A DNA stretch of 64,000 nt from Coniosporium tulheliwenetii (Eukaryota > Ascomycota > Dothideomycetes): the NCBI GenBank assembly GCA_030247845.1, contig JAPDRP010000010.1, forward strand, positions 186,001 through 250,000. The letters are read 5' to 3'. Numbering within the stretch: the stretch's first letter is position 1; each line of letters starts with the position of its first letter. Of the stretch, positions 12,521 to 23,808 are shown piece by piece. Below the pieces are notes generated by a model. The model did not search any database. It was not told the DNA's origin and was given only the letters and a program-made list of their open reading frames with translations. The position numbers and the translations under genes were made by a program.

Positions 12521-13366
12521 TCACACCCAAACCGTGGTTTCTGTGTACAAAGGCGGATCCCCCTTCTCCCCTGCCTTTCCGGATGCCTCAGGCAGCTCAC
12601 CGTCCCCTACAGGTCCACGCGAATGATGGTCGCTAAGGTGCGCGCCGAGATCAAGAGCAGTATTCTGGGCGATCCGGCTCACAAAGGACGAGTGCTTGCC
12701 GTTCGGCGCGCAGTCACCACCGGTCTCCGATTTGAATGCGATCGGATGCACGGTCTTAACTTCCAACACCTGATCCGCGCATACCACCGCAACGTTCACT
12801 TCAAGGCGGTACGCAGTCCCAAACGGGATGGGCGGTCCAGCCGGAAACCCTAATACAGGGAACTTCGTCCAGTTTTCGGCGGGGCTGAAGAGACCCAGTT
12901 GGAATAGCGGACGTACGGAAGCGAGACACTCGGTGGAAGTATCTTTGTATTTTCTTCCGGTCTGGGATTGCGTATACGAGAGTATCTGTGCCGTGAAGGA
13001 TTTTACGGTGACAGGCGGACCAAGAGGTGCCGTTGACTGCTGGGGCAGGTGCTTCAGGCGTACGGAGAATTCAAGGCGACCTTCTGGGAGTTCCAAGACA
13101 GAGGGTTGGCTGATGCTGAGATCGAAGCGAGACAATGGGAGCGAGAAGGACCGAAGGATGTATTTCGCTCTATCTTTGGTGGTGGGCTGGCGGCCTGCAT
13201 ATTTTGGTAGGAGGAGGAGGCTTTTGACTTCGAGCGTGCACGTTGTGCGGTATCGCTGAGGAGCTTCGGCCATGTCGTAGGAATCTGTTCTAGAGAGTTT
13301 CGAGAATCGTTTGCTGAGACGGAGTAGACTGGCTTCGCTACAAGGGGAGATGTTCGCGATGTACAT
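12521..13366 (-). pseudogene. Arrestin-like paralog lacking the N domain
   Basis: An uninterrupted frame whose first ATG is at 13364-13366, with a second at 13271-13273. It matches only the C half of the neighbouring arrestin-like protein: TLEVKSLLLLPKYAGRQ against ALEVKTLRLLPENAARK, TVKSFTAQIL against TLKSFGTKLL, ENWTKFPVLGFP against EDWSKIVLLRLP, and LEVKTVHPIAFK against LEVKSSLPVVVK. The tail GDPPLYTETTVWV keeps a PPxY motif (PPLY) in the same place as the paralog. No N-domain sequence is visible on either side. The frame is clean, without the homopolymer breaks of its neighbour. It may be a decaying partial duplication or a functional half-arrestin that still recruits a WW-domain ligase. 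I label it pseudogene because of the missing half, not because of stop codons. Confidence 0.6.
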
Positions 13367-14388
13367 ATACGACGCAAGGGATTGCACTGACGCAGGTACT
13401 CACGGCTGCTCGGCACGGCTCTTCACGAATGTACTTCCAGTAGTCCCAAGTCACGCGAGATCTTCCTAGGGCCTCTGCAAAAGAATGTTGTAATGGTAAA
13501 CGAGTTTCTGAATGAGGGAGATGATGTGCTCACCACCGTTCCACGTGGACCGGAAATTTTGGGGCTTGACTCCTCCGACCAATCTATCAAGGTACATATA
13601 AAACGAAGCTCAACTCATCAAACTATGCTTAATTTTCTCGGTGCGCTGGACCGTTGAGATGCGGAGGGGCCAGTGCAAGGACCCAGGGTAGAGCTCAGCT
13701 TTCAAAAGGTCGTATGACGTGATGATACCGTTTGTTAGCGCCATGTGTGTTACTGGAAGGTGACGATTTGAGACGTCTATCGAAGGATTGTAGTCTCTTC
13801 GTTGAACACTTCTTCTTCTCTTTGGTGAACTGCAATGGTAGGACTGATGGAAATCAGGACGAATGCAGGGGATGCAGTGAGGGTAAAGAAATCAGCATGC
13901 TGCCACCGGACGGTGAAATCTACGCGGAAGCATCAGGGCAATTATGTGCGTAAAAGATGCCCATAAACGCGTTCGCTGTCGTTAGTATGAGCCCTCGATA
14001 TTGCAGCAGGCCCGCCTAAAGGAGTTCTTGCTGCTCTTATAGGGACTGGTTTTGGAACGATGGCTCGGACTGCACATCTCACAGCCTCTCTACGCATGGA
14101 ACACCGATGAACAGAGACGGTGAGAGCATTAGCGACTCTGCCCGATGACAACATCTCGTGCAGCTTCACTTGGGCCCAGCAGTGAATCTTTCTCAAGCTC
14201 TGAGTGAAGACAGGGAGCTTTGACCATCGCGTTTCGTCACTTCCCGCCTTCGTTGCGACTCCGCAGCTGCAACACAACACCAGCCTCCGCACTTCAGCAT
14301 CGCATCTACTTAGTACCTACTTCACGCGCAGAGTTGTCAGTAAACATTGAAAGATCTCTCAGCCTTTCAAGCATACAGCAAAACCGCA
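13367..14388. other. Intergenic region with possible small spliced gene (minus strand)
   Basis: On the minus strand from an ATG at 13742 the sequence reads MALTNGIITSYDLLKAELYP and continues GSLHWPLRIS. Further down come VGGVKPQNFRSTWNG (about 13580-13520) and VTWDYWKYIREEPCRAA (about 13460-13405). The last ends at a GTGAGT splice-donor-like site and is preceded by a TTTTGCAG acceptor-like site. The pieces read like protein and are flanked by plausible splice signals, but I do not recognise the family and cannot join the frames securely. Nothing convincing is seen from 13743 to 14388 apart from the upstream region of the EVE gene. Confidence 0.3.
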
Positions 14389-17300
14389 ATGCCTCCCAAG
14401 AAGCGCAAAGCTCCAGCCGCACCGGCCCGCGATTCAACGCCTGAACCCGAACCAACGCCAAAGACGCGCGCTCCTCGCGGCAGCAAGATTCAGCCAGTTG
14501 CAGAGACGGCGACTACATCGCGTCCGAAGCGCGGTGCTGCGCCCACCGAGCTCGAGGAACCCAAGCAAAAGCGCGCGAAGAAGTCCACCGCGATCACCGC
14601 GACTGAAGCCAAGCCGGTGAAATCTACCGCCGCGACCAAAGGCGCGAAGGAGACCAAGGATGATATCGAGACAGAACAAGTGACTGAGACGCCTAAGCGT
14701 CGCGGTCGCCCAGCCAAGGTCGCTGCTGTGACAACGGTTGTTCAAGAGGAAGACGCCGGCGTCGAAGTACCCCCAATCCACCAAAGCGGAGAGGCCGTCC
14801 GGCGAAGAATGGTGCTGTTGAAGAGAAGCCTCATGTTGAGCCAGAAGCTGTTGCACCGGCCGATCCGCCAAAGCGCAGAGGTCGTCCGGCCAAGCACGTT
14901 GCCGTCGAAGCGGAACCCCACGCTGAGGAAGAAGCACCTGTGCCGGCTGAGCCACCAAAGCGTCGTGGCCGCCCCCCGAAGCACGCAACTGTGGAAGAGG
15001 AGCCTGAAGCTGAAGCAACTTTCCCACCCGCTGAACCACCGAAGCGCCGTGGCCGCGCTGCGAAAAACGTGGATGTAGAAGAAACCGTCGCCGCTGCACC
15101 AGCTGAAATGCCCAAGCGTCGCGGTCGTCCATCAAAGGCCGCACCTGCAATCGTTGACGCTCTGATCGAAGAAGTTCTTGCCCCAACAGAGGCGCCAAAG
15201 CGCCGCGGAAGACCTCCCAAGACTGCATCAGTCGAGCAAAAGCCTGAGCCACTTGCGACAGCTGAAATGGCTGCGCCTAAGCGTCGAGGTCAGGCGCCGA
15301 AGGCGGCTGTCACAGAAGAAGTTCACGACGAGCCCGAAGCAGAAGTTGAGCCAGCTGCTCCCACAGAAACACCCAAGCGCCGCGGTCGTCCTGCCAAATC
15401 TGCCGTCGCGCCAGTTGAGGAACCGGCACTGCAGCCTGCTGAAGCTCCGAAAGCCCGTGGCCGACCCAAGAAAGCCGCTGCTGAGCCAAAGGCAGAGACA
15501 GCGCCAGCGCCAGCGCCAGCGCCAGCGACTCCTGGGAGGCGCGGCAGGTCTGCGGCCCAGCAACTGGTTGAGGAGGCGGAAGAGGCCGGGCAAGCTGCGC
15601 AGCTCTCCCCGGTGGCAGGAAGGGGCAAGCGCAATGTCACGGCTAAGGAGGCGAAAGCACCCTCCAAAGTTACGAAACCTGCAAAAGCTTCTGCGAAGGC
15701 CACGACGACGAAGGCTCGCGCCACTACCAGTGGCAGTGGGCGTGGGAAGAACCCACCCTTTAAGAGTCCACTCAAGCGTGCGGATCAAGAAGCCGGGGTA
15801 GATACCGCAATCGCAGCAGGAGCGGCTGACGAGATGGATGTTGATGACGAGCGTGAAGCGGAGGAGGGTCCGTCATACTGGTTGATGAAGTCCGAGGCCG
15901 AGTCACGTCTTGAGAATGGCGTTGATGTCAAGTTTTCCATCGATGATCTTATGGCTGCTACTGCGCCTGAAGAGTGGGACGGTAAGCATTGTTCTAATCT
16001 TCGGCCCTTGCTTCCTAGCTAACAGCATCTTCAGGCGTACGCAACGTCGTCGCTAGGAACAACATGCAGGCAATGAAGAAAGGCGATCTTGCTTTCTTCT
16101 ATCACTCCAACACCAAGACGCCCGCGATCGTCGGTATCATGGAGATCGTAGAGGAAGCTCATGTAGACGGTACGTGCTTCCCCGGGCAATTGCGATCTCC
16201 ATGCAGGCCTCCACTATGTCAGCCATGAGTGTCCCCCATACTAAAGCTTGGTTTCATTAGACTCGCAATTTGACGCCAACTCCCACAAGTACGATGCAAA
16301 GTCGAGTCAAGAAAACCCCAAGTGGCACTGCGTCTCGGTAGCCTTCAAGCAAAAGTTCCCTGAGCCAGTCACCTTGTCCGAATTGAAGAGATACGCCAAA
16401 TCCGGTGGCATCCTCGAGAACATGCAACTCTTCAAACAGAGTCGCCTCAGCGTCAGCAAAGTCAGCAAGGCTGAATGGAACTTTATCATGAGCCTTGTCG
16501 ACGAGGCTGGCGATGAAGACAACGACGTCCCCATGACCGATCTCAAGGCGGCCGCTGAAGCCGCTTGGGATGCTGCCGAGGATGCCATTGCTACCGCCAA
16601 CGCCATCGAGGAACTCGTTGAGGAAGCCGCCGAAGAGGCCCGCCGTGCGCGTGTTCCCGCCCTCGAAGGCGCCACAGACTTCGCCACCGCCTTCGACGCG
16701 CCTCCTGGCCTGACCCCAACTCTGGATTCGTCCGCTCTCGCAGATCCCATGGCGGCCTCTCCCGAAGCCCCAGCCGCTGACCTCCCGACTGCCGCTGACC
16801 TGACCGCTCCCTATGAATCAAACCTCTTCGTCCCATCCATCGAAGACCCCTTCGCGAGCGTCGGCGTCACCCCAGCATTCACGCCCGCCGCACCCCCAAC
16901 GCCCGGCGCGACTGACACCATCGATACGATCTTCGAAGTCAATGAGGGGCGCGATATCCTCCCGTCAGCAGGATTGAAGCCGGCCGCGTCTTCGCGCGCG
17001 CAGTCGGTAGCACGCTCGACTCGTGGCGCATCTAGACAGCGAAGCGTCCCGCCCGCTAATGGCGGACCACTGCGATCTTCGCGCACGGGCTCGAGGCAGC
17101 CGTCTGTGGGACCGAGCTCGAGTCGGCCGGGCACGAGCGGGAGTTTGACGGCGACAGGTAAACGTGCTTCGTCGAGGGCGGGCTCTGTGGCGAGGTCGAC
17201 GCGTGGTGCCAGCAGGCAGCCGAGTGTGCCGCCTGTGGCAAGCGTTACGGAGGTCGTTGAGGTCGTTGAGGAGCAGATTGTTGTCTATGAGGACAGCGAG

Positions 17301-17435
17301 AATGTGCCGCCTGGTGGTAGTGCTTTGCGCGGTCTAGGTGGAGGGATCCTGAATGGCGCTGGTGCGCTGGTTGAGGGGCTGGAAACGTCGATTGAGGCGG
17401 TGGTTGAGGCTGCGGTGGGTGCTGAGGAGCTCTGA
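14389..17435 (+). CDS. EVE-domain protein with AT-hook array
   Basis: The start is the ATG at 14389 (MPPKKRKAPA). Exons are 14389-15981, 16035-16169 and 16261-17435. One missing C near 14767 restores the frame and gives about 967 residues. The N-terminal 500 or so residues carry eleven units of the AT-hook type, PKRRGRP with variants RGRA, RGQA and ARGRPKK, spaced roughly every 22-35 residues. This implies binding to AT-rich minor grooves in chromatin. The EVE domain follows: SYWLMKSEAESR, GVRNVVARNNMQAMKKGDLAFFYHSN, IVGIMEIVEEA and WHCVSVAFKQKFPEPVTLSELK. This is the fold of thymocyte nuclear protein 1, a PUA-like pocket associated with modified bases. The C-terminal 300 residues are Ala/Pro-rich with two SRAQSVARSTRGASRQ-like repeats. 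Location is presumably nuclear. Family assignment is firm and the ligand unknown. Confidence 0.88.
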
Positions 17436-17834
17436 GCTTGACGCGTTCCGAATAGGGGGTTACGGGGAAGTTGTCTTTCTGCTGACGTGGAGGTTATGGA
17501 TGGGCTCTGTGAGGGGTGAAAGGAGGATGGGAATTGATCGATCAGTTTTTCTACGCTCTGCGGCACTGGTACTACAGCTTGCAGCGAGCGTTTCTTTCGT
17601 CGGCCCACGGTGTCCTCGCTCTTGATCGCTCAAGGGCTGCTGTGCGCTTCTGGATAGCTTCGCTGCTTTATGGGTGGGAGTAGGTGACAGGGTTGTATCA
17701 TAGCTTGACTATGCGTTCATAACTTATTCAGCATATACGAGCAGTTTTCCTTTGCTGAAGGTAGCGTAGGTCAGAAGCCTTCGTTACCAGAACATCTATA
17801 AAAGCTCATGCATATATACATGGAGAAGTTGAAC
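17436..17834. other. Convergent intergenic spacer
   Basis: This lies between the 3' ends of the EVE gene (+) and the MDR oxidoreductase (-). No gene or repeat is visible. It probably contains both 3' UTRs. Confidence 0.4.
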
Positions 17835-18893
17835 TTATAGCTTGGCCTTCCCGTTACTCGCTTTCATCTCCTCCAGCACTTCTCCCTCATCCGCAATCGT
17901 TATAACCGCCCTTCCCCACACTCTGTTAGCTTCTACATCATGCATAGCTCTCGGCACACTCTCCAAGCCCTTGTACTCTTCATCGTAGACAACGGCCTTG
18001 ACCTCTCCCTTCTCCGCTATCTCTACAACCTTGTCCCACACCCTCTCCGCCTCGTGCGGAAATCGCCGTCCATGCTCGCCCCAGCGGTACCCGATCACCT
18101 TGGCGCTCTTCAGCAAGATTTTATTGGCAGGTATCTTCTCCATAACGCCGTGCCGGCCAGCATACCCAATAACGAGGACGCGGCCACCATACTTGATACA
18201 GCGCAGTGAGCTTTCCACATTCCCGACGGGATCGTACACCACGTCCACGCCACCTTCCTCATTTCCCTCCCCCGCGTCAACACCCTAACCCCTCCTCCCA
18301 TCCCGGCGTATCATACCTCACCACATCCACCCCCAGGCCCCTAACCACCCTCTCCTTCTCCGCCGACCCCACAACCCCAATAACCCTCGCCTCCGCCGCC
18401 TTCGCAACCTGACACGCCACGACTCCCAACCCCCCGCAGCACCCAACACCAACACGCTCTCCCCCGCTCTCACCCCCGCCCCCTCTCCCCTACCAAACTC
18501 GCAACCGCAACGCACCCACTCGCCCCCAACGCACACGCCTCCCTCAACCCCCAACCCCTGGGCACCCGCCTCAGCAGCGCCTCCGGCACAGCGATGTACT
18601 CCGCATACGCCCCCAGCGCAGAGCCAAAGACGCGGTCACCGGGCCTGTAGGCCGAGAAAGCGGGGACTGCGCGACGATGCCGGAGAATTCGAGGCCGAGC
18701 GTGAAAGGTGGGATGGCGTGGCGGCGGTTGTTTTGGTGCTGGCCGCGCGCGTAGAGGGTGTCAACGTGGGTTATGGAGGCGTGGGTTATGCGGATTAGGA
18801 CGTCGGTGGGGGACCAGAGTTTGGGGAGGGGGCGGTGGTGGGGTGGAGGGTGGAGAGGTCTGTGACGAAGGTGTCGATGATGATGGCTTTCAT
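17835..18893 (-). CDS. Quinone oxidoreductase-like MDR (zinc alcohol dehydrogenase-type) protein
   Basis: The start is the ATG at 18891-18893 (MKAIIIDTFVTDL). The recognisable order of the medium-chain dehydrogenase/reductase family is present: LWSPTDVLIRITHASITHVDTLYARGQ and FTLGLEFSGIV (GroES-like part), then YRPGDRVFGSALGAYAEY, VPRGWGL and VLVLGAAGG (start of the NAD(P)H-binding Rossmann fold). After these come ACQVAKA, VDVVYDPVGN and GGRVLVIGYAG. The family reduces quinones or enones with NADPH. I see no obvious structural-zinc cysteine cluster, which fits the quinone oxidoreductase branch. The blocks lie in successive frames. Six single-base losses in G/C runs between about 18250 and 18810 explain all of them and give about 354 residues. 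The density of breaks could also mean a decayed gene, but the blocks themselves are well preserved. Confidence 0.75.
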
Positions 18894-19147
18894 GGTGAGT
18901 CAGTGTGCTAGGCTTAGCTGTTACATGGTGTCTAATATTGCGGGTTGGAGCTGGAACGCTGGGAGTTTGGAAAGGCGCCGGGAGATCGACCAGGGGTGTC
19001 GCCGAGGTCCGGGAAGGGCACGTGATATCGATTTCGGATACCCTTTTCCTGAGGTGCCGTGATGGTGACTGGAAGGTCCTTGGGAGTAGTTGAATTGAGT
19101 CGTAAGATGGGGGTTTAAACAATCGTCGTCGTGGCTGCTGCAACACC

Positions 19148-19535
19148 TTATAGGACTGGCGGTTGGTTGAGACTGCGGTCCTCAAGCTCAATCTTCGTGA
19201 TATGCTCTCCAGGGACAACGACAAGGCCCATGAATCGGCTAGAGTGCGGTAGCATAACAGATGAACTTCCAGACTCGGCTATAGCCTTCTTGATGGCTTC
19301 CTCTGAGGGCGGGCGATACTCGTGGGTAAGCGCCAGGATGACATTACGATCCTGTTGACAACAGTGAGCAATGTGACATTTCAAGAGGTGCCGAAGCTCT
19401 CAGGCATGAAGATGTCAGACGAACCCTATCGGTGCACTTCATCTGGCCTTCGAACATGCGATTGTCCGTTACGGTGATGCGCAAGGTCTTCCCGATCAGT
19501 TGGGTGAGGTAAGCTACGGCTCGCTCGTTGGACAT
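19148..19535 (-). CDS. NAA38: NatC auxiliary subunit NAA38 (LSM-domain protein)
   Basis: A small Sm-fold protein. Exon 1 is 19425-19535 and exon 2 is 19148-19351, split by a 73-base intron (GTTCGT...CAACAG). The product is 104 residues. Exon 1 reads MSNERAVAYLTQLIGKTLRI and then TVTDNRMFEGQMKCTDR. Exon 2 continues DRNVILALTHEYR and ends GLVVVPGEHITKIELEDRS. The LIGKTLRI, FEGQMKCTD-DRN and VVVPGEHI blocks are the Sm1/Sm2 signatures of LSMD1/NAA38 proteins. NatC acetylates N-terminal Met followed by hydrophobic residues on nascent chains at the ribosome. An in-frame ATG lies 42 bases upstream (19577). I chose 19535 because family members begin close to the Sm fold, but the longer form is possible. 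The donor GTTCGT is unusual. Confidence 0.85.
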
Positions 19536-20552
19536 AAGTGCTAGGACGTTATCGGTGAACTTGAAAGACGGGCACAAGGAGAAGAGCTCGGTCTATCCGA
19601 CAGGTACAAAGAACCACACGAAATTGGATTGTTGTCGAATGCTATTGTGAAGGCTTGTATTATGGTTGAGGAGAGGGAGTGATGACTCCCCAAGATGATC
19701 CGAGCCGAGATGTGCTGATGGCGACGACAACACCGCAGGAGCAGACGGCATCGCAACCACTATCTCGCTGAGTTTGTCAATCCGTATGTTGAACAACACG
19801 GCACGTATCACTCTGTTGATTTGCGCGACCAGTGGCGAAGTCAAGCGTCCCTCGTCATCCTGTATCACTACCCCCAAGCGCAAAAAGGAAGGACACCTGA
19901 TCACCTCCTGTTGGAATTTACCATGCTGAAATTGCCGTACTAATCAGGCTCCGAGAGTACTGAACTGAACGGTGAATCTAGCGCCGCATATATTGGTGCA
20001 GCTCAGCTACCGCCGGTAGAATGGGCCAACAAGCCGTTAATATCAATATTTGAACTGTCCTTCTAAATCCATAAGCTGTTCGAAGTACAGTTTGCATCTC
20101 TTTTATATTGGTCTCCTTATGACTCATCAAGCCTTCCATGTGTGGCCCTCCTTTTGACGTGAGCTTACAAGTCATTCTACAATCAGAGAGTTAGTCACGC
20201 CAGTGTAACTCATGGAAACTCTTCTGTTTCTGGTCATGCTAGAGGGCATAGACCGTGACTCCACTATCTTTATTCCTTTGATAAGACGATCCTACAGTCA
20301 TACGCTGCTCCAGTTTCTCCAACTCAAACTGACAGGCCAAGGCAACTTGCGGTCTCAGGCCTATGTACGGCGCACATAGAGCACGGAGCTCCGCTTGTAT
20401 CCATGAGGTTACTGACGTAGTTATGACTTCTGATCTAATTTCACTTGCCAAGATGCTTTTCAATTTCCCACTATCAAGCTTAGCCGCCGCGTCTCGGCCA
20501 TTTCCTTCGAGCTTGAAGCCGTTGAACTTCCACACACTTTCCACTCAGCACG
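19536..20552. other. Divergent intergenic region
   Basis: About 1 kb between NAA38 (-) and the large gene at 20553 (+), so it should contain both promoters. Minus-strand frames near 19593-19904 and 20239-20544 lack an ATG at their upstream ends and any motif. No RNA gene or repeat is seen. Confidence 0.4.
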
Positions 20553-23059
20553 ATGGAGACTGCTTCAGGACACTCGGAGTTCCTTGCCGACGCTTTACGC
20601 TTTCTTGTTCACGACTCTCGCTCTCCTGCTCCAATGTACGCCGGGTCAGCCGCGCCTCTACCTAACGTCTTCCAGCTTCAAACTTTACCATGGCACACAG
20701 AAGTACCGGATCAGCCACATGTAGTCAATACGACAACACCAGATGCGAACGTCAAGCAGGAATTGGACAGGGAAAGCTCTGAAGACCCTATCTCGACAAC
20801 GATTCAAGCGCGTCGGTCGCGTCGGTCACGTCAGTCGCTTCCGTCGCGTCAGACACACAATGGGTGTACGCGTACCGTACCAACGACTCCTGAAATAGAT
20901 CCGGCAGAACGGCAAGGAGACGTATCCGATTCAGAAGATTCTCTTCCATCACTCGCACGCTTAGGCATCCGATATCATTCGCCGATCTTGTCCGAATCGG
21001 AAGACGATGTGATCCACAAAGCGATGCCATGTCCTTTAAAGCGTAGAGGGGCTCTAGACAAGCAGACTCAGCGAGTCAGAAAGTACGCTCTACCGCCTGC
21101 TGCGCCGGTTCGTAGAAAACTCTTCGGTCGAAACGCTTCGCCAAAGCCAACTCGCAACATTTCCCAGAGCCGCCAAAGTCCACAAATCGTTATCAAAAGA
21201 TCAACGACTACCACGACCGTGTCGTCAGGTGTGAACATACAATTCTTCTCGAAGAGTCACTCAACATGGGTAAGCAGACCCAGTCCACGGAAGCAGAAAG
21301 GTGGCACTACTCTTCCACGACCGCAACCCATCAGTACACCGCCACAGTCGAACAAAAGAGCTTCAGATAGTAATGCGACTGCTCTCCACAATCCTAGCTC
21401 TAGTCCTAGACTAGTGAAACCCAAGCCGTCCCGTCTCCAGTCACTGCCGTACAACAAGAGCTCGAAAACTCTTCACAAGTGGTCTCATAAGCAGAAAGTC
21501 GTCCTCTGCATTCTGAAACGCTGGTATGAGAACCCCTGGACGGATGCCGCAGTCGTGTTCAACCGCTTTTTTGCCGGGGACCTAGCGTATTGTGGTGAGG
21601 AGGTTCATCGGCCGTCCGCGATGTTGACGTATTGGGCGGATCTGCGCACCGGTCGCAGATCAGACCCTGCGTGGGATGCTGTTTGCGTTGATACACCTTT
21701 CCATGATCCTATAGGACGGTGGACGGATTTAAGAGCCAAGCTAGAGTGCGCCGGGCAAGTAGCAGGCGTTAATCTACAGCAGAAACAAGAAGACAATATG
21801 TGGGAACCAACCCCGAAGAAACCACGCAGCAAGGATCAGGCCAATCTGGCAAACGGAGGAGGGCACAAGTCAGCCGTAGATACGCCAGACCAGTCTTCCG
21901 ATTCCGATAGGAGCGAGGACTATAATCTGTGGGCTTTAGATAGAGAACATCAACGGCCCATCACTAAGCGACCGGCTGCCTTGAAGCCTCGGGGTAGGAG
22001 TACCGCGAGCCAGACCGCGCCTATCACTCCTCAAACTTCATCTAGTCGCCCGTTGACAAACCCAGATCCGTCGTTCAGTAGTCAGTTCAATCAAGAGGTC
22101 ATGCCACAGCTCTTCTATAGGAAGTACGACAACTTCAGCGCGGGACATAACAGTACCCAGGGCTTCGTGGCTGGCCAGTACCACAGGCTTGACGGTATCG
22201 AGGTCCCCCGCCAATGCCGACAGACAGCCCCTGGTTCCCACATCAAGCAACAAATCACCTAACCCGAATGCCAGTCGCTACCCCATTTATTAGTGTCACG
22301 GGCAGTTTCATCTGGGTTATCTACCAAGCGCTGAAGTCTGAGCCATCGTCCCAACCAAGCGTTGCTCTCGTGGACGCCACCGCAGCGAACAGAGATGGAT
22401 GGGCATATTCCGTACAATCTATCATGTCAAACCTGAAAAAGACAGGGTTTGTGACGGGCATACGCTATAAAGCAACCCAGGAGTGGTGGATATGGGCCGA
22501 GATTAAGGCGGAGGCAATTGTGCATGTTGCTTCCCTGGCCGACCTGGCTGATGATCCAGAAATCAACCAACTTCTCATGCTCGATGAACTGAGGAGCAGC
22601 AACAACTTGACTGGTTTCCGCAACCGGCTACAGGACAGTCCTAGAGCCCTTGATGTCGAAATCTGCGCCGCCCTCGGCAAAATCATCGCGCTACTCAGAC
22701 TGGATCCGCGTAGGCATGCGGTCTTCATTTCACAGCTTATTCGCGACATTACGTCAGGATGGTTCATCTTCGCACAAGATATCGACGAGGATGATGATTT
22801 CGTTAGCAGCAGCCAGGATCACAACGCGCAAGCGTTCATGGACGCCTTCAAAAACAGCACGGACCAAGATCGAGCCCTTTGGGACGGAGAAGAGGACGCG
22901 TTACATCGTGCTTTCGTTCACGGTATGGATCTAGCAGCTATCACGATGGAAAAAGAGAAGAGCTTCTTTGAAAGAAAAGCAGGGCGGAAAAGAAGGTCAG
23001 AGGAGGGTCATGGTCGGAATTCGCGAAGGAGAAGGGATGATGAGGATAAGTCAGAATGA
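20553..23059 (+). CDS. Large uncharacterised fungal protein, probable DUF7587 region
   Basis: The start is the ATG at 20553 (METASGHSEF). A single missing C in the CCCCC run near 22210 joins the two long frames to about 835 residues, with no introns. Residues 1-300 are low-complexity, Ser/Arg/Pro-rich and acidic in places, and probably disordered. Around residue 310 comes WSHKQKVVLCILKRWYENPW followed by FNRFFAGDL, a helical motif I associate with fungal proteins of this class. From about residue 515, PQLFYRKYDNFSAGHNSTQGFVAGQY, then VATPFISVTGSFIWVIYQALK and GIRYKATQEWWIWAEI, resemble the fungal DUF7587 domain. A charged tail ends in a Lys/Arg-rich segment with a possible nuclear signal. No biochemical role is known to me, and the domain name is from memory. 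Confidence 0.6.
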
Positions 23060-23808
23060 GATCTCAAGGGCAAATCTAGTTAATATAGTTGCTGGTGGTG
23101 ATGGAGGTGTCTCTGCAGTACAGCATCATGTTGTTCGATCGGAGCGGCCCTGCCTGCTATAGGGCAGTCGTTGTGATTATGTCGAATCTCTATGGAGAAC
23201 TTGTTGATTTCCATGTAACTCAGCTCCACGCCTCTTACCTGCGGGGAAACGCCCGCCAATGTCAAGATTACGAAGCAAACAATAACCGCCGTAGGAGATT
23301 GGTGATCATAATACCACTGACACTCGAATATGCAAGCGGAGAGAACGCTATTGAAGGGGTTTCTGAGACTCCTATGCTAGTGCCTTCATCTCTACATATA
23401 TTGAACTTTGCCAATTCTGTGATAAGTATTCCCGAGGTGTTAGCCGATGTAGAAGTATTGACTGACTAAAGTTTATCTGAAATTTCAGGTGTTTGAGTTA
23501 CAGGGAGGCTCAGCCTCCCATCTGATCTCGTTCTGTGGTGAATGACGTTAGAACAAGGCTGTGTCCTTACGGGCAGATACAAAATGCCGCCGCGCCGGCG
23601 CAGACAACTGCCTGCTGCGCCTCTTCTATGTAAACCCCATTTTCCAAAGTTGCCTCTCATCCTGTAACGCGTGTGCAGAGCTCACTCCCTGCGCCAACTT
23701 GTGTCCAAAAATCACATTGGTTGTCGCGCCAATCCCGCTTTCTCCGCGCCGCCGCATACCATACGCGAAACGCAACATACAGGCGCTGTACTTCATGTAT
23801 ATTCGACA
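23060..23808. other. Intergenic region before the HET gene
   Basis: An open frame at 23089-23469 has unnatural composition and no motif. I see nothing else. The right part presumably holds the promoter of the HET-domain gene. Confidence 0.4.

Noticed and set aside
20800..20870. Tandem CGTCGGTCG-type repeats as a regulatory array
   Set aside because: They fall inside the coding frame and encode a Ser/Arg-rich low-complexity segment, so coding repetition explains them.
23089..23469. 126-codon open frame between the DUF7587-like and HET genes
   Set aside because: Composition looks random, no domain or membrane pattern is seen, and it starts inside the 3' end region of the preceding gene.
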